Assembly: GCF_011758805.1 (NCBI RefSeq)
Contig: NZ_JAANOW010000001.1
Location: 620,001 to 684,000, forward strand
Origin: Mycolicibacterium fluoranthenivorans
GTDB lineage: Bacteria; Actinomycetota; Actinomycetes; Mycobacteriales; Mycobacteriaceae
Reading direction: 5' to 3'
Length of the DNA stretch: 64,000 nucleotides
The position numbers were made by a program, and so were the translations under genes. Of this stretch, positions 40,525 through 49,932 are shown piece after piece (within the stretch, counting starts at the first letter, position 1; every line of letters starts with the position of its first letter). The notes beneath the pieces were generated by a model. The model saw nothing but the letters and a program-made list of their open reading frames with translations, did no database searches and was not told where the DNA came from.

Positions 40525-41165
40525 CGTGCCTCCTCGAATCGCACGGTCATACCGGGCACCAGCAGGGCGGGCCGGTCGCGGTTGATATCCCACATGACGG
40601 CATCGGTGCGCCCGATCAGCTGCCAGCCGCCGGGCGTCTCGCGCGGATAGACACCGCTGAACTCGCCGGCCAGGGCCACCGCGCCGGCGGGGACCCGGGT
40701 GCGTGGCTCCGAGCGCCGTGGCACGTGCAGGCGAGGGTCGCCGCCCACCAGATAGGCGAAACCCGGTGCGAATCCACCGAACCCGACCTGCCACAGGCTG
40801 CCGGTGTGCGCGGCGATCACCTGGGCGGGACTCAAACCGGTCAGCTCGGCCACCGTGTCGAGATCGGCACCGTCGTAGACGACCTCGATCACCACATCGG
40901 GTCCGGCCGGCGGTGCGGTGGCCTCGTGGTCGACGCGCACCTTGCTCAGCCGTTGCCGGGTCGGGGCGACATAACGCGGCCCGGCCAGCTTGAGCAGGAT
41001 GGTGCGCGACGCGGGGACGATGTCGAGCACACCGAGCAGGTCGGCGTGGCGGATGGCAGCGGCCCAGGCCAATACCTCGGCGGTGCTGCCGAACTCGAGG
41101 AGCAGTGCCTGATCCCCGTATTCACGAACGGTGCTGAGCACCGGCGAATCCGTAGTGACGGTCAT
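40521..41165 (-). CDS. pxpB: 5-oxoprolinase subunit B-like (KipI family, Rv0264c-like)
   Basis: A 214-residue KipI/PxpB protein. Typical text is [12 protein letters not shown] at the N-terminus and the central [34 protein letters not shown], split here by family variation, then [21 protein letters not shown]. It acts with PxpC. It is first in the pair. Between it and the next gene are 74 bp without features. Confidence 0.9.
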   Translation of the reverse strand: MTVTTDSPVLSTVREYGDQALLLEFGSTAEVLAWAAAIRHADLLGVLDIVPASRTILLKLAGPRYVAPTRQRLSKVRVDHEATAPPAGPDVVIEVVYDGADLDTVAELTGLSPAQVIAAHTGSLWQVGFGGFAPGFAYLVGGDPRLHVPRRSEPRTRVPAGAVALAGEFSGVYPRETPGGWQLIGRTDAVMWDINRDRPALLVPGMTVRFEEAR

Positions 41166-41239
41166 CTACCAACGCTACCGCCGGGTAAGTTCATTGCGCC
41201 GCGGTCTGCGAGCTTTGCCAGAGGAGCCTTAAAGCCGAC

Positions 41240-41923
41240 TTAGGCAGCCAGTGCGTACGTCGGTTCGTGGCGTTTGACGTACGCGATCACCCGGTAGGTG
41301 ATCGGCAGCATCACGATCTCGACCGCGGTCTTGTAGATCCAGCCCAGCGCGGTGTAGACGGCGAGATCCTTGAAGGTGGTGATGCCGATGGCGCCCGCGG
41401 CGATGGTGCAGAACACCAGGGTGTCGCCGAGCTGACCGGCGAAGGTGGACCCGACCAGTCGAGCCCACAGGTGCTTCTCCTTGGTGCGCTCCTTGATGGC
41501 CACCACGACCCAGGCGTTGATGGTCTGCCCGACGATGAAGCCGGCCAGGCCGGCGACGATCAGCTGGGTGTAGGCGTGCACGACGTTCTCCAGGTGCGGC
41601 TGGTTCTCGTAGAAGTCGGCTGCCGGGAGGTACAGGGTCACCCAGAACATGAGGGCCGCGAGGATGTTCATCGCGAATCCCAGCAAGATGGCCTTGCGGG
41701 CCGCCTTGAATCCGTAGACCTCGGAGAGCACGTCACCGATCACATAGGTCAGCGGGAAGACGATGAAGCCACCGTCGGTGAGGATCGGCCCGAACGCCAC
41801 GCCCTTGGTCGCGGTGACGTTGGAGATGATGACCAGGGCGGTGAACACCGCGACGAAGACCGGATAGTAGGCCGAACCCATCTGCGCGAAACGGGTCGGC
41901 TCACGGTCCTCGGTGCTGATCAC
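41240..41923 (-). CDS. Queuosine precursor transporter family membrane protein (YhhQ/VUT)
   Basis: A 227-residue protein with six hydrophobic helices. The text PLTYVIGDVLSEVYGFKAAR and FAGQLGDTLVFCTIAA are the conserved QueT/YhhQ-type segments (VUT family). Characterised members import 7-cyano- or 7-aminomethyl-7-deazaguanine. Queuosine synthesis genes are not seen in the window. It is monocistronic, lying between the FecB-like and PxpB genes on the minus strand. Confidence 0.88.
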   Translation of the reverse strand: MISTEDREPTRFAQMGSAYYPVFVAVFTALVIISNVTATKGVAFGPILTDGGFIVFPLTYVIGDVLSEVYGFKAARKAILLGFAMNILAALMFWVTLYLPAADFYENQPHLENVVHAYTQLIVAGLAGFIVGQTINAWVVVAIKERTKEKHLWARLVGSTFAGQLGDTLVFCTIAAGAIGITTFKDLAVYTALGWIYKTAVEIVMLPITYRVIAYVKRHEPTYALAA

Positions 41924-41960
41924 CCGGATATCTTGTCAGGCCATTGCTGTGGGCCGGTTG

Positions 41961-42902
41961 CTAGCCCACCACCGCCGCCAGCAGCGGCGGTAGCCGATCG
42001 GCGACCAGGGGCAGGGACAACGGCGACGAGAACATGATGGCCGCGGCCAGCTCGGGGTCGGTGAACACGTTGTGTTTCGTACGGGCGGCGATATCCGGTT
42101 CGGTCAGCAGGGCATCCCGGGCGGCGTCGCCGTCGGTGGTCCAGATCAACACGTCGGCGCTGCCGAGCTCGGTTTTGAACTTGTCGCGCGGCACCGGGGA
42201 GTCCACCGTCGGTACCGAGAAGCCGAGTTCGGTGAGGAATTCACTGCGCCATCCGGTGCAGACCAGGAGGTGGTCGGCACTGAGCGCGCCCTCCAGAAGG
42301 AGTGCGGTGTGCCCGGCGAACTGCCCGCTGTTCTTGCCCGCGGTGGTGAACTTGTCGTCCACCTCGGTGACGAGCCGCTGCATCTCGTCGTGCTTGAAGA
42401 CCGCCTGCCCGATGGTGGTGGCCTGGTCCTTCCACGGTTCGAAGAAGGCCTCCTGGCCGGACTGCGCGACGGTCGGCGCGATCCCGGCGAGCTTGTCGTA
42501 GGTGTCCTTGTCCAGCCCGGCGTTGGTGGCGACGATCAGGTCGGGTTTCAGCGCGGCAATGGCGTCGGTGTCGATACCGTTGGCCAGGTTCAGTAGCGCA
42601 GGCTGCGCCGAGCCGAGTTTCGCGGTGGCCCAGGGCCAGACCCCGAACGGCTGCCCGCCGAACCAGTCCGTCACCGCGATCGGCACCACACCCACCGCCA
42701 GCAGGAAGTCCTGTTCGTTGAGGCCCGCGCTGACCACCCGTGTGGGCGCTGCGGGAATCTTGGTCTCCCCGAACGCGTGCTTGACGGTCACCGACCCGTC
42801 CTTGGCCACGGTGCCCGGTTTGGCCTCGGGGCTGCACGCGGCCACCAGTGCCACCCCCGCGGTCATCGCCAGGAAACCGCGCCGGGACAGATGTGTCGAC
42901 AC
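41961..42902 (-). CDS. Iron-siderophore ABC transporter substrate-binding lipoprotein (FecB-like, Rv0265c-like)
   Basis: A 313-residue exported binding protein. The N-terminus has twin arginines (SRRGFLAMTAG) and a lipobox (LVAACS, Cys near 23). The mature part is a class III binding fold: APTRVVSAGLNEQDFLLAVG, DLIVATNAGLDKDTYDKLAG and PLVADRLPPLL at the end. It should capture ferri-siderophores or heme outside the membrane; no permease is adjacent. The GTG start follows directly from a short upstream region that could hold an iron-responsive site, but none was clear. Confidence 0.9.
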   Translation of the reverse strand: MSTHLSRRGFLAMTAGVALVAACSPEAKPGTVAKDGSVTVKHAFGETKIPAAPTRVVSAGLNEQDFLLAVGVVPIAVTDWFGGQPFGVWPWATAKLGSAQPALLNLANGIDTDAIAALKPDLIVATNAGLDKDTYDKLAGIAPTVAQSGQEAFFEPWKDQATTIGQAVFKHDEMQRLVTEVDDKFTTAGKNSGQFAGHTALLLEGALSADHLLVCTGWRSEFLTELGFSVPTVDSPVPRDKFKTELGSADVLIWTTDGDAARDALLTEPDIAARTKHNVFTDPELAAAIMFSSPLSLPLVADRLPPLLAAVVG

Positions 42903-43000
42903 GCTGCGAGACTAGCTAAGTCTTCTCTGGTACGCCGATTGTGGGTCTTGTGCACGCTGTCCCGTCGAAACGCGTGAACAGGGCCCACACTGGGCGGCGG

Positions 43001-43693
43001 TTACGGCGTCAACGCCAGCCCGAGTGTGCGCCGCGCGGCGGCCTCGTCGCCGTCGATCCGGGCAACGGCAGGCAGGTCGAGGCGTTTCCACAGTCCCAGG
43101 TAGAGCGTCTGGGCATCCGCGGTCAGGGTGGTAACGGGCTCACCGTCGCCGAGGGTCCAGGTGTCTGCCGTGTCGGCGGCCACGATCCGCAGGGGTTCGG
43201 ACACCGGCCCGCTGCGCTCCATGCGCACCTGGCGGGGGTAGAACATCGACACGACCTCGTCGACGCCGTCGGCGGCGAACGCCGCGTCGAAGACGGGTGT
43301 GGTGCCGAAGGCGGATTCCAGGTCGACGCGATGGATGGCGTGCTCATGGGCCTGGCGGCGGATCCACCAGCCCGCGGTCCTGGGCGGCGGCCCGAAATTC
43401 CAGCACGGTTCGTCGGCCGCCACGGCGCGCAGGGCGGTGAGGAAGTCGGGGATGCCGTCGATGAAATCGGCGACGGGTGCGGGACCCGGCTCCGGGGTGG
43501 ATTGCGGCTCCCGGCCACGCAGGATCGAGCGCACCCAGGACTCGACAACCCAGAGGTGGGCGAGCAGATCGGTGACGGTCCAACCCGGGCAGGTGGGTAC
43601 CTGCCGCTCCAGATCCGGGCCGCCGGCCAGGGCAGTCGCCTGGATGATGATCACGTCGTCCTGCAGTTGCCGCAGCAGCGCATCGTTGTCCAC
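43001..43693 (-). CDS. Maleylpyruvate isomerase-family (mycothiol-dependent, DinB-like) protein
   Basis: A 230-residue protein with the N-terminal metal-binding four-helix domain: PTCPGWTVTDLLAHLW with its first His, then ARRQAHEHAIHRVDLE-type text (RRQAHEHAIHRVD) giving the HxxxHRxD triad. Members use mycothiol for isomerisation or transfer. The enzyme's substrate is unknown. It ends 98 bp from the FecB-like gene start and is separate from the TetR gene that precedes it by 9 bp. Confidence 0.85.
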   Translation of the reverse strand: MDNDALLRQLQDDVIIIQATALAGGPDLERQVPTCPGWTVTDLLAHLWVVESWVRSILRGREPQSTPEPGPAPVADFIDGIPDFLTALRAVAADEPCWNFGPPPRTAGWWIRRQAHEHAIHRVDLESAFGTTPVFDAAFAADGVDEVVSMFYPRQVRMERSGPVSEPLRIVAADTADTWTLGDGEPVTTLTADAQTLYLGLWKRLDLPAVARIDGDEAAARRTLGLALTP

Positions 43694-43702
43694 TGGGGCA
43701 GA

Positions 43703-44299
43703 TTACGGCCCGCCGATGCCCCGCAGCAGCACGGTCAGCCCGAACTCGAAGGCCTCGTCGGCGCGGCCCGGCCGATGGTCACCGGTGGCCAAGGCGGCAG
43801 CGAACTCGGGTGCGACGTCCGGACTTGAGCCCCATGGTGTTTCGGGTGCGGCCGCGTCCAGTGCGGAGCCGAGGACGAAATTGTCGATGAGGGTGATGAT
43901 GTGCAGCGTCTCGTCGGGTCCGAAGCTCGCGCGGGTGAGCGTCAGGGCGAGCGCGTTGTACATTTCGACCGCGTGCGGACTGCTCACCGGGTACGCCGTC
44001 ATCAGCGGGATCAATCGCGGGTACCGGGCGTAACTCCGTCGATACGACCGCATGATCGCGGCGACCACCTCGGCCCATGGGCCGTCGAGTTCGGGGAGCT
44101 CGACCTCGCTCATCGCGATCTCGCGCAGCAGTTCGACGATCTGTTCGCGGCCGGTGACGTGGTTGTACAGCGAGGACGGGCTGACCTTCAGCTTGCGGGC
44201 CAGGTCCGGAATGGTGAATCCGCCGGTCGCAGTGACCAGGTCCATCGCCGCCCGTGCGATGCGGTCGGTGGACAGGATCGGAACTGAAGGTCGGCCCAT
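43703..44299 (-). CDS. TetR-family regulator of the agmatine operon
   Basis: A 198-residue regulator. The HTH is TGGFTIPDLARKLKVSPSSLYNHVTGREQ, with the tyrosine-asparagine-histidine form common in TetR proteins having a TetR_C-like ligand domain. It is divergent from the agmatine operon, and a palindrome (44347-44365) sits between the two genes. The start at 44299 has GGAG 8 nt upstream; an ATG at 44338 would also fit but has no ribosome site. Its likely effector is agmatine or a product; this is inference. Confidence 0.87.
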   Translation of the reverse strand: MGRPSVPILSTDRIARAAMDLVTATGGFTIPDLARKLKVSPSSLYNHVTGREQIVELLREIAMSEVELPELDGPWAEVVAAIMRSYRRSYARYPRLIPLMTAYPVSSPHAVEMYNALALTLTRASFGPDETLHIITLIDNFVLGSALDAAAPETPWGSSPDVAPEFAAALATGDHRPGRADEAFEFGLTVLLRGIGGP

Positions 44300-44346
44300 G
44301 CGAATTTCTCCGAACACTTGCGAAGTCGTGGCGTCCATCACACAAT

Positions 44347-44365
44347 AAACGAAATCAATTCGTTT
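44347..44365. promoter_or_regulatory. Palindrome between tetR and the agmatine operon
   Basis: AAACGAA and TTCGTTT are 7-bp arms around a 5-bp centre, 14 bp before the operon start codon. AT-rich arms in a GC-rich genome make it a good TetR operator candidate. Confidence 0.65.
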
Positions 44366-44378
44366 TAGGGGTATCGAC

Positions 44379-45359
44379 ATGCTTACCTTGACCGCAGCCG
44401 CGCCCGCTCCGCTGTCGCGCACCACCGCCTCCGATCGGGACCCGCTGCGCGTCGCGCTCGTGCAACACCGCTGGCGTGACGACGCTGCCGAACTGGCCCG
44501 GGTGCTGCGGGGCGGCATCGACCGAGCCGCGGGCGAGGGGGCCCGGGTGGTGTTCCTGCCCGAGATCACCCTGCTGCGCTACCCGGCCGACGTGCAGGCC
44601 GGCCCGAATCCCGGCGACGCTGCGGAGGAGCTGACCGAAGGCCCGACCTTCGCCCTGGCCGCCGAGGCCGCCCGTGCCAACGGCATCTTCGTGCACGCCT
44701 CCCTCTATGAAAAGTCCCCTGCCGCAGACGGTCTGGGCTACAACACGGCCATCCTGGTGTCTCCGTCCGGGGAGTTGGTCGGGCGTACCCGCAAGATGCA
44801 CATCCCGATCTCGGCCGGTTACTACGAGGACACCTACTTCCGGGCCGGGCCGGCAGAGAATGCGTACCCCGTCTACGAGCCCGAGGGCCTCGGCGCGCGG
44901 CTGGGCATGCCGACCTGTTGGGACGAGTGGTTCCCCGAGGTGGCCCGCAGCTACTCCCTCGGTGGTGCCGAGATCGTCGTCTACCCGACGGCCATCGGAT
45001 CCGAGCCGGTGTTCCCGGCCTTCGACACCCAGCCGTTGTGGCAGCAGGTGATCGTCGCCAACGGCATCAACAGCGGGCTGTTCATGGTGGTGCCCAACCG
45101 CACCGGGAACGAGGGCGCGCTGTCGTTCTACGGTTCGTCGTTCATCTCGGATCCCTATGGCCGGGTGCTGGTGTCGGCTCCGCGTGACGAGGAGGCCGTG
45201 CTGGTGGCCGATCTCGACCTGGACCAGCGTCGCGACTGGCTGGAGCTGTTCCCGTTCCTGTTGACCCGCCGGCCCGAGAGCTATGGCGCGCTGACCGCGC
45301 CCGTCGACCCCGAGCGTCCGTACGGTGCGGGGCATGCGGCGACAGCGGTGGTCAAATGA
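44379..45359 (+). CDS. aguB: N-carbamoylputrescine amidase (carbon-nitrogen hydrolase)
   Basis: A 326-residue nitrilase-superfamily enzyme with the triad Glu 62 (VFLPEITLL), Lys 139 (RTRKMHIP) and Cys 180 (MPTCWDEWFPE). The GYYEDTYFRAG segment is seen in AguB. It removes the carbamoyl group from N-carbamoylputrescine to give putrescine. First of a four-gene operon with AguA next (ATGA overlap). The first 20 residues are variable. Confidence 0.9.
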   Translation: MLTLTAAAPAPLSRTTASDRDPLRVALVQHRWRDDAAELARVLRGGIDRAAGEGARVVFLPEITLLRYPADVQAGPNPGDAAEELTEGPTFALAAEAARANGIFVHASLYEKSPAADGLGYNTAILVSPSGELVGRTRKMHIPISAGYYEDTYFRAGPAENAYPVYEPEGLGARLGMPTCWDEWFPEVARSYSLGGAEIVVYPTAIGSEPVFPAFDTQPLWQQVIVANGINSGLFMVVPNRTGNEGALSFYGSSFISDPYGRVLVSAPRDEEAVLVADLDLDQRRDWLELFPFLLTRRPESYGALTAPVDPERPYGAGHAATAVVK

Positions 45360-46369
45360 CGTATCTCATGCCCGCGGAGGCCGCGCCACAGGACCGGGTA
45401 TGGATGGCTTTCCCGTCGGCGGGGTATTCGCTCGGTGACACCGAAAGTGAGCACCACGAGGCCAGGTCCACCTGGGCGGCGGTCGCACACGCCATCGCCG
45501 AGTTCGAACCGGTCACCATGCTGGTCGATCCGGCCGAGCTGACTGCGGCCAAACGCTATGTCTCCCAATCGATCGAGATCGTCGAAGCACCGCTGAACGA
45601 CGCGTGGATGCGCGATATCGGACCGACCTTCGTACACGCCGAGGACGGCTCGGTGGCCGCGGTGAACTGGGTGTTCAACGGGTGGGGCGCGCAGGACTGG
45701 GCGCGCTGGGATCGGGACGAGAAGATCGGCGCGACCGTGGCGGAGTTGGCCGGTGTCCCGATCGTCAACTCGGAGTTGGTCAACGAGGGCGGCGGTATCC
45801 AGGTGGACGGGCACGGCACCGTGTTGGTCACCGAGACCGTGCAACTCGACCCCGGACGTAACCCCGGGCTCGGCAAGGCTCAGGTCGAGGCGGAGCTGGC
45901 GCGCACCATCGGCGCGACCGATGTCGTGTGGTTGCCGCGCGGGCTCACCCGTGACTCGCAGCGCTTCGGTACGAGGGGGCATGTCGACATCGTCGCCGCG
46001 ATCACCGCACCGGGGCGGTTGCTGCTGCACACGCAGACCGCAGACGAACATCCGGACACCATGGTGTGCAAAGAGATTCGACATGCGCTGGAGGATCGCT
46101 TCGACATCGTGGACATGCCCGCACCGGATACCCTCACCGACGCCGAAGGCTACGTCGACTACAGCTACATCAACCACCTGGTGGTCAACGGCGGGGTGAT
46201 CGCCTGCAGCTTCGGCGATCCCCGCGATGCCGACGCCGCTGCCATCCTGGCCGAACAGTATCCCGGGCGCACCGTGGTCGGTGTGGACGCCCGACCACTG
46301 TTCGAACGGGGCGGCGGTATTCACTGCATCACCCAGCAGCAGCCCTCGCCGAATACCGAGCGCGCGTAG
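45356..46369 (+). CDS. aguA: Agmatine deiminase
   Basis: A 337-residue member of the guanidino-group hydrolases. Diagnostic text: DAWMRDIGPTFVHAEDGS, VNEGGGIQVDGHGTVLVTE, RGHVDIVAAIT and the catalytic Cys 324 in GGGIHCITQQQP. It converts agmatine to N-carbamoylputrescine and ammonia, which AguB then uses. Its start overlaps the aguB stop. Order aguB-aguA-amidohydrolase-permease implies agmatine uptake and use. Confidence 0.95.
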   Translation: MTYLMPAEAAPQDRVWMAFPSAGYSLGDTESEHHEARSTWAAVAHAIAEFEPVTMLVDPAELTAAKRYVSQSIEIVEAPLNDAWMRDIGPTFVHAEDGSVAAVNWVFNGWGAQDWARWDRDEKIGATVAELAGVPIVNSELVNEGGGIQVDGHGTVLVTETVQLDPGRNPGLGKAQVEAELARTIGATDVVWLPRGLTRDSQRFGTRGHVDIVAAITAPGRLLLHTQTADEHPDTMVCKEIRHALEDRFDIVDMPAPDTLTDAEGYVDYSYINHLVVNGGVIACSFGDPRDADAAAILAEQYPGRTVVGVDARPLFERGGGIHCITQQQPSPNTERA

Positions 46370-48031
46370 ATGTCTGGGCGTACAGTGCCCCGGGTGGCGA
46401 CACTGTTTGACAACGGAACAATCTGGACCGGGGCGCAGACCTCGGATGCACTGCTCGTCGCCGACGGCGTCATCGTGGCGCTGGGGCAGCAGGCCCGCGA
46501 AGGGCAGGCGGACGAGACCGTGGACCTGGAGGGCGGATTCCTCATGCCCTCCTTCGGGGACGGGCACGCGCACCCCCTGTACGGCGGGCTGGAGGCTGCG
46601 GGCCCCCAGGTACGTCAGTGTGGGTCGGTCGACGAAATCGTCGCGGAGGTAGCCAGATTCGCTGCCGAGAATCCGGACGAGGAATGGATCGTCGGTGCGT
46701 CCTATGATGGCAGCCTGGCGCCGGGTGGTCTGTTCGACGCACGCTGGCTCGATGCCGCTGTACTGGATCGGCCGGTTGTGCTGCGGGCGTGGGACTACCA
46801 CACGTTCTGGGTGAACTCCATTGCGTTGCTGCGCGCCGGGATCACCGGGGATATGGACGATCCGGTGCTCGGGGAGATCCCGCACCGTCCGGACGGGTCC
46901 GTGCTGGGCACCCTGCGGGAATGGGGTGCCACCGACCTGGTCAGCAATGTCATGCCGGCCCGGGACGAGGCCGTGCGCATCGCGGCGCTCGGCACCGCGG
47001 CCGACTACTTTCTGGCCCGTGGTGTCACCTGGGTGCAGGACGCCTGGGTGGAGCCGGCCGACGTAGACACCTATATTGCCGCCGCCGAGCAGGGCGCGCT
47101 GCGGATGCGGTTCAATCTGGCGTTCTATGCCGACCCGCGTCATTTCGATTCGCAGGTAACGCAATACGCGTCCGCGCGGGATCGGGTGCAGCAGGCGGGA
47201 TCGCCGCTGCTGACCGCCAACACGGTGAAATTCTTCGCCGACGGGGTGGTGGAGAACGAGACCGGGGCGCTTTTGGCGCCGTACTGTTCGGGCCTGCACA
47301 GCCACGGAGGGCAGGAGCGCAGCGACCCGGGAAGTAGTCACGGAATGACTTTGTGGGAAGGCGATTCGCTGGCCGAGGCCGCCCGCCGGGTCGACGAACT
47401 GGGATTCCAGATCCATATCCACGCGATCGGCGATGCCGCGGTGCGCCAGGCGCTCGACGCCATCGAGTACGTGGTGGCGCACAACGGTCCCCGGGACCGG
47501 CGGCCCGTCATCGCGCACGCCCAGCTGATCGATGACGCGGATATCGACCGGTTCGCCGCGCTCGGTGTCATTCCCAACATGCAGCCGTTGTGGGCGCAGA
47601 TGGATGCGCTGATGACGGTGCTGACCATCCCTCGACTGGGTGTCGAGCGTGCCGATAAGCAGTACCGGATGCACACGCTCGAAAACACCGGGGCGGCACT
47701 GGCCTTCGGCTCGGACTGGCCGGTGTCCTCCGGGGCGCCGCTGGACGGCATCGCGGTTGCGGTGTCGCGGCGCACCGCCGAGGGTGATCCCGAAGGCGGC
47801 TGGATTCCCGAGGAGATCGTGCCCATCGACCGGGCGCTGTCGTCCTATACCGCGGCCGTGGCGTATCAAGCCTTCGCCGAGAACGCGTGGGGCCGCCTCG
47901 TGCCGGGCGCCAGCGCCGATCTGGTCTGGCTGGACGGCGATCCGACCACCACTGCCGCGCTGGACCTGCCCGGATTGCGGGTACGCGGCACCTATCTGCA
48001 GGGCCGGCGCGCGTACGCAGCCGAACAGTGA
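46370..48031 (+). CDS. YtcJ-like amidohydrolase
   Basis: A 553-residue metal-dependent hydrolase. It starts with the small beta-domain (TLFDNGTIWTG), then GHAHPLYGG (metal His-x-His), the HIHAIGDAAVRQALDAIEY and VIAHAQLIDDADIDRFAALG motifs with further His and Asp ligands, and AFGSDWPVSSGAPLDGIAVA near the end. YtcJ-like enzymes cleave amides or formyl groups. It begins directly after the aguA stop, so it likely acts on an acylated or carbamoylated polyamine intermediate; that is inferred. Confidence 0.88.
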   Translation: MSGRTVPRVATLFDNGTIWTGAQTSDALLVADGVIVALGQQAREGQADETVDLEGGFLMPSFGDGHAHPLYGGLEAAGPQVRQCGSVDEIVAEVARFAAENPDEEWIVGASYDGSLAPGGLFDARWLDAAVLDRPVVLRAWDYHTFWVNSIALLRAGITGDMDDPVLGEIPHRPDGSVLGTLREWGATDLVSNVMPARDEAVRIAALGTAADYFLARGVTWVQDAWVEPADVDTYIAAAEQGALRMRFNLAFYADPRHFDSQVTQYASARDRVQQAGSPLLTANTVKFFADGVVENETGALLAPYCSGLHSHGGQERSDPGSSHGMTLWEGDSLAEAARRVDELGFQIHIHAIGDAAVRQALDAIEYVVAHNGPRDRRPVIAHAQLIDDADIDRFAALGVIPNMQPLWAQMDALMTVLTIPRLGVERADKQYRMHTLENTGAALAFGSDWPVSSGAPLDGIAVAVSRRTAEGDPEGGWIPEEIVPIDRALSSYTAAVAYQAFAENAWGRLVPGASADLVWLDGDPTTTAALDLPGLRVRGTYLQGRRAYAAEQ

Positions 48032-48042
48032 AAGGCACCAAC

Positions 48043-49386
48043 ATGTCTGAGACGATCGCGGAAACCGAAGGCAACCTGAAACGAGTGCTCGGCCTCCCGT
48101 CGCTGGTCCTGTTCGGGCTGGTGTACATGGTGCCGCTGACGGTGTTCACCACCTACGGCATCGTCACCGAGACCACCGGTGGCCGGCTGTCGGTGGCCTA
48201 CCTGGTCACGCTGGCGGCCATGGTGTTCACCGCGCGTTCGTACGCCCGCATGGCGATGGCGTATCCCGTGGCCGGATCGGCGTACACGTACACGCAGAAG
48301 TCGTTCGGCGCACCGATCGGTTTCCTCGCCGGCTGGTCGCTGCTGCTCGACTATCTGTTCCTGCCGATGCTCAACTACCTCGTCATCGGCATCTATCTCA
48401 ACGCCGCCATCCCGGCCATCCCGGCGTGGGCGATCGTCCTGGTCACCATCGTGATCGTGACCGTGCTCAACATCGTCGGCATCGTGTCGGTCGACCGGGC
48501 CAACTTCCTCATCATCGATATCCAGGCGATCTTCATCGTGGTGTTCATCGTCATGGCGTTCATCGCGATCTCGCACTCCGGAACGGTCGACGCGATGGCT
48601 CCCTTGCGCGGCGATGGATCGGCCGGCGGCTTCGACCCGATCCTGGCCGGCGCGGCCATCCTGTGCCTGTCCTTCCTCGGCTTCGATGCGGTGTCAACGC
48701 TTTCCGAAGAAGCCAAGGACCCGAAGCGGACGGTCCCGCGGGCCATCATGATCGCCACCGTGGTGTCGGGCCTGATCTTCATCTTGCTGTCGTACATCTC
48801 GCAGCTGGTGTACCCGGCCAACCAATTCGCCGATGTCGACTCCGGCTCCCTGGAGGTCATGACGACCGCAGGTGGGCAGTTCCTGAACTCCTTCTTCACC
48901 GCTGCCTATGTTGCCGGTGCGCTGGGGTCGGCGATCACTTCGCAGGCGTCGGTGGCGCGAATTCTCTTCGCGATGGGCCGTGACGGCATCCTGCCGCGCA
49001 AGATATTCGGCCACGTCTCGGTGCGCTTCAGCACACCCGTGTACGCGATCGGGTTCGTCTCAGTCATCTCACTGGCGGCGGTGTTCGTGGACCTGGCGTT
49101 ACTGGCCTCGGTGGTCAGTTTCGGTGCGCTGGTGGCCTTCTCGGTGGTCAACCTGTCGGTGATCAAGCACTATTTCGTCGATCTGAAGCACCGGGCTGGT
49201 GCGCAGCTGCTCGGTAGCCTGGTACTGCCTCTGATCGGTTTCGTGCTCACGCTGTGGCTTTGGACCAGCCTGTCCGGTACCGCATTGATCGTCGGATTGA
49301 TCTGGCTGGCGATCGGGTTCATCTGGTTGCTCGGCGTCACCCGCGGATTCTCCCGGCCGACGCCGACGCTGGATCTGGCCGAGTAG
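48043..49386 (+). CDS. APC-family amino acid/polyamine permease
   Basis: A 447-residue membrane protein with twelve helices. The first helix reads PSLVLFGLVYMVPLTVFTTYG, the PVAGSAYTYTQKSFG segment marks the APC core, and helix 6 contains FLGFDAVSTLSEEAKDP, the conserved substrate-binding break and downstream SEEA motif. The likely substrate is agmatine or putrescine from the operon. The start at 48043 (GGCACCAACATG) is 12 bp after the amidohydrolase stop. A hairpin follows the stop. Confidence 0.9.
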   Translation: MSETIAETEGNLKRVLGLPSLVLFGLVYMVPLTVFTTYGIVTETTGGRLSVAYLVTLAAMVFTARSYARMAMAYPVAGSAYTYTQKSFGAPIGFLAGWSLLLDYLFLPMLNYLVIGIYLNAAIPAIPAWAIVLVTIVIVTVLNIVGIVSVDRANFLIIDIQAIFIVVFIVMAFIAISHSGTVDAMAPLRGDGSAGGFDPILAGAAILCLSFLGFDAVSTLSEEAKDPKRTVPRAIMIATVVSGLIFILLSYISQLVYPANQFADVDSGSLEVMTTAGGQFLNSFFTAAYVAGALGSAITSQASVARILFAMGRDGILPRKIFGHVSVRFSTPVYAIGFVSVISLAAVFVDLALLASVVSFGALVAFSVVNLSVIKHYFVDLKHRAGAQLLGSLVLPLIGFVLTLWLWTSLSGTALIVGLIWLAIGFIWLLGVTRGFSRPTPTLDLAE

Positions 49387-49407
49387 AGACGGCGAGCCGA
49401 ACAGCCG

Positions 49408-49440
49408 ACCGCCGGCTACGGGACGTCAGTAGCCGGCGGT
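49408..49440. terminator. Bidirectional terminator between the permease and ohr
   Basis: ACCGCCGGCTAC and GTAGCCGGCGGT form a perfect 12-bp stem with a 9-nt loop, 22 bp after the permease stop and 18 bp from the end of the convergent ohr gene. No T-run, as is usual in mycobacteria. Confidence 0.8.
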
Positions 49441-49458
49441 GGGGCTTTGGCCGTGCGA

Positions 49459-49863
49459 TCAGACCAGGGTGACGGTCACCGGGATGTTGCCGCGGGTGGC
49501 CTTCGAGTACGGGCAGGTCTGGTGCGCGCCGTCCACGATCTTCTGCGCGATCTCGCGATCCACACCGGGCACGCTGACGTTCAGCCGGGCCTGCAATGAG
49601 AATGCGCCGTCGGTGTTGAGCAGGTCTACCTCCGCGTCCACGGCGGTGTCGGCGGGGAGCTTCACCTTCTGAGCGGCCGCGGCCACGCCCAATGCGCTGA
49701 TGAAGCAGGCGGACCAGCCTGCGGCGAACAACTGCTCGGGGTTGGTGCCGGTGCCGTTGGCCCCGGGCGGGGTGAGCTGGATGTCGAGGTTGCCGTCGGC
49801 GCTGTAGGACTCACCCTGGCGGCCACCGGTGGTGTGGGTCTGGGCGGTGTAGAGGACGGACAT
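49459..49863 (-). CDS. ohr: Organic hydroperoxide resistance protein (OsmC/Ohr)
   Basis: A 134-residue Ohr with the two reactive cysteines, Cys 53 (GWSACFISAL) and Cys 117 (HQTCPYSKAT), and the NPEQLFAAGW segment. It reduces organic hydroperoxides in the cytoplasm with lipoyl or dithiol reductant. It is divergent from an OhrR-type MarR gene with a palindromic operator in between. The HTTGGRQG stretch supplies the Arg important for catalysis. Confidence 0.95.
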   Translation of the reverse strand: MSVLYTAQTHTTGGRQGESYSADGNLDIQLTPPGANGTGTNPEQLFAAGWSACFISALGVAAAAQKVKLPADTAVDAEVDLLNTDGAFSLQARLNVSVPGVDREIAQKIVDGAHQTCPYSKATRGNIPVTVTLV

Positions 49864-49932
49864 GTGGGGGCTCCCTCGGTTTGATGTGTTCGTTGTACAA
49901 CCCAGAACGGGTGGCTCCGGCAGATCATTCCC

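Noticed and set aside
45281..47869. An 862-residue open frame on the minus strand across the agmatine genes
   Set aside because: It is exactly antisense to two clear enzymes with catalytic motifs; long antisense frames are expected in GC-rich DNA. No domain-like text.
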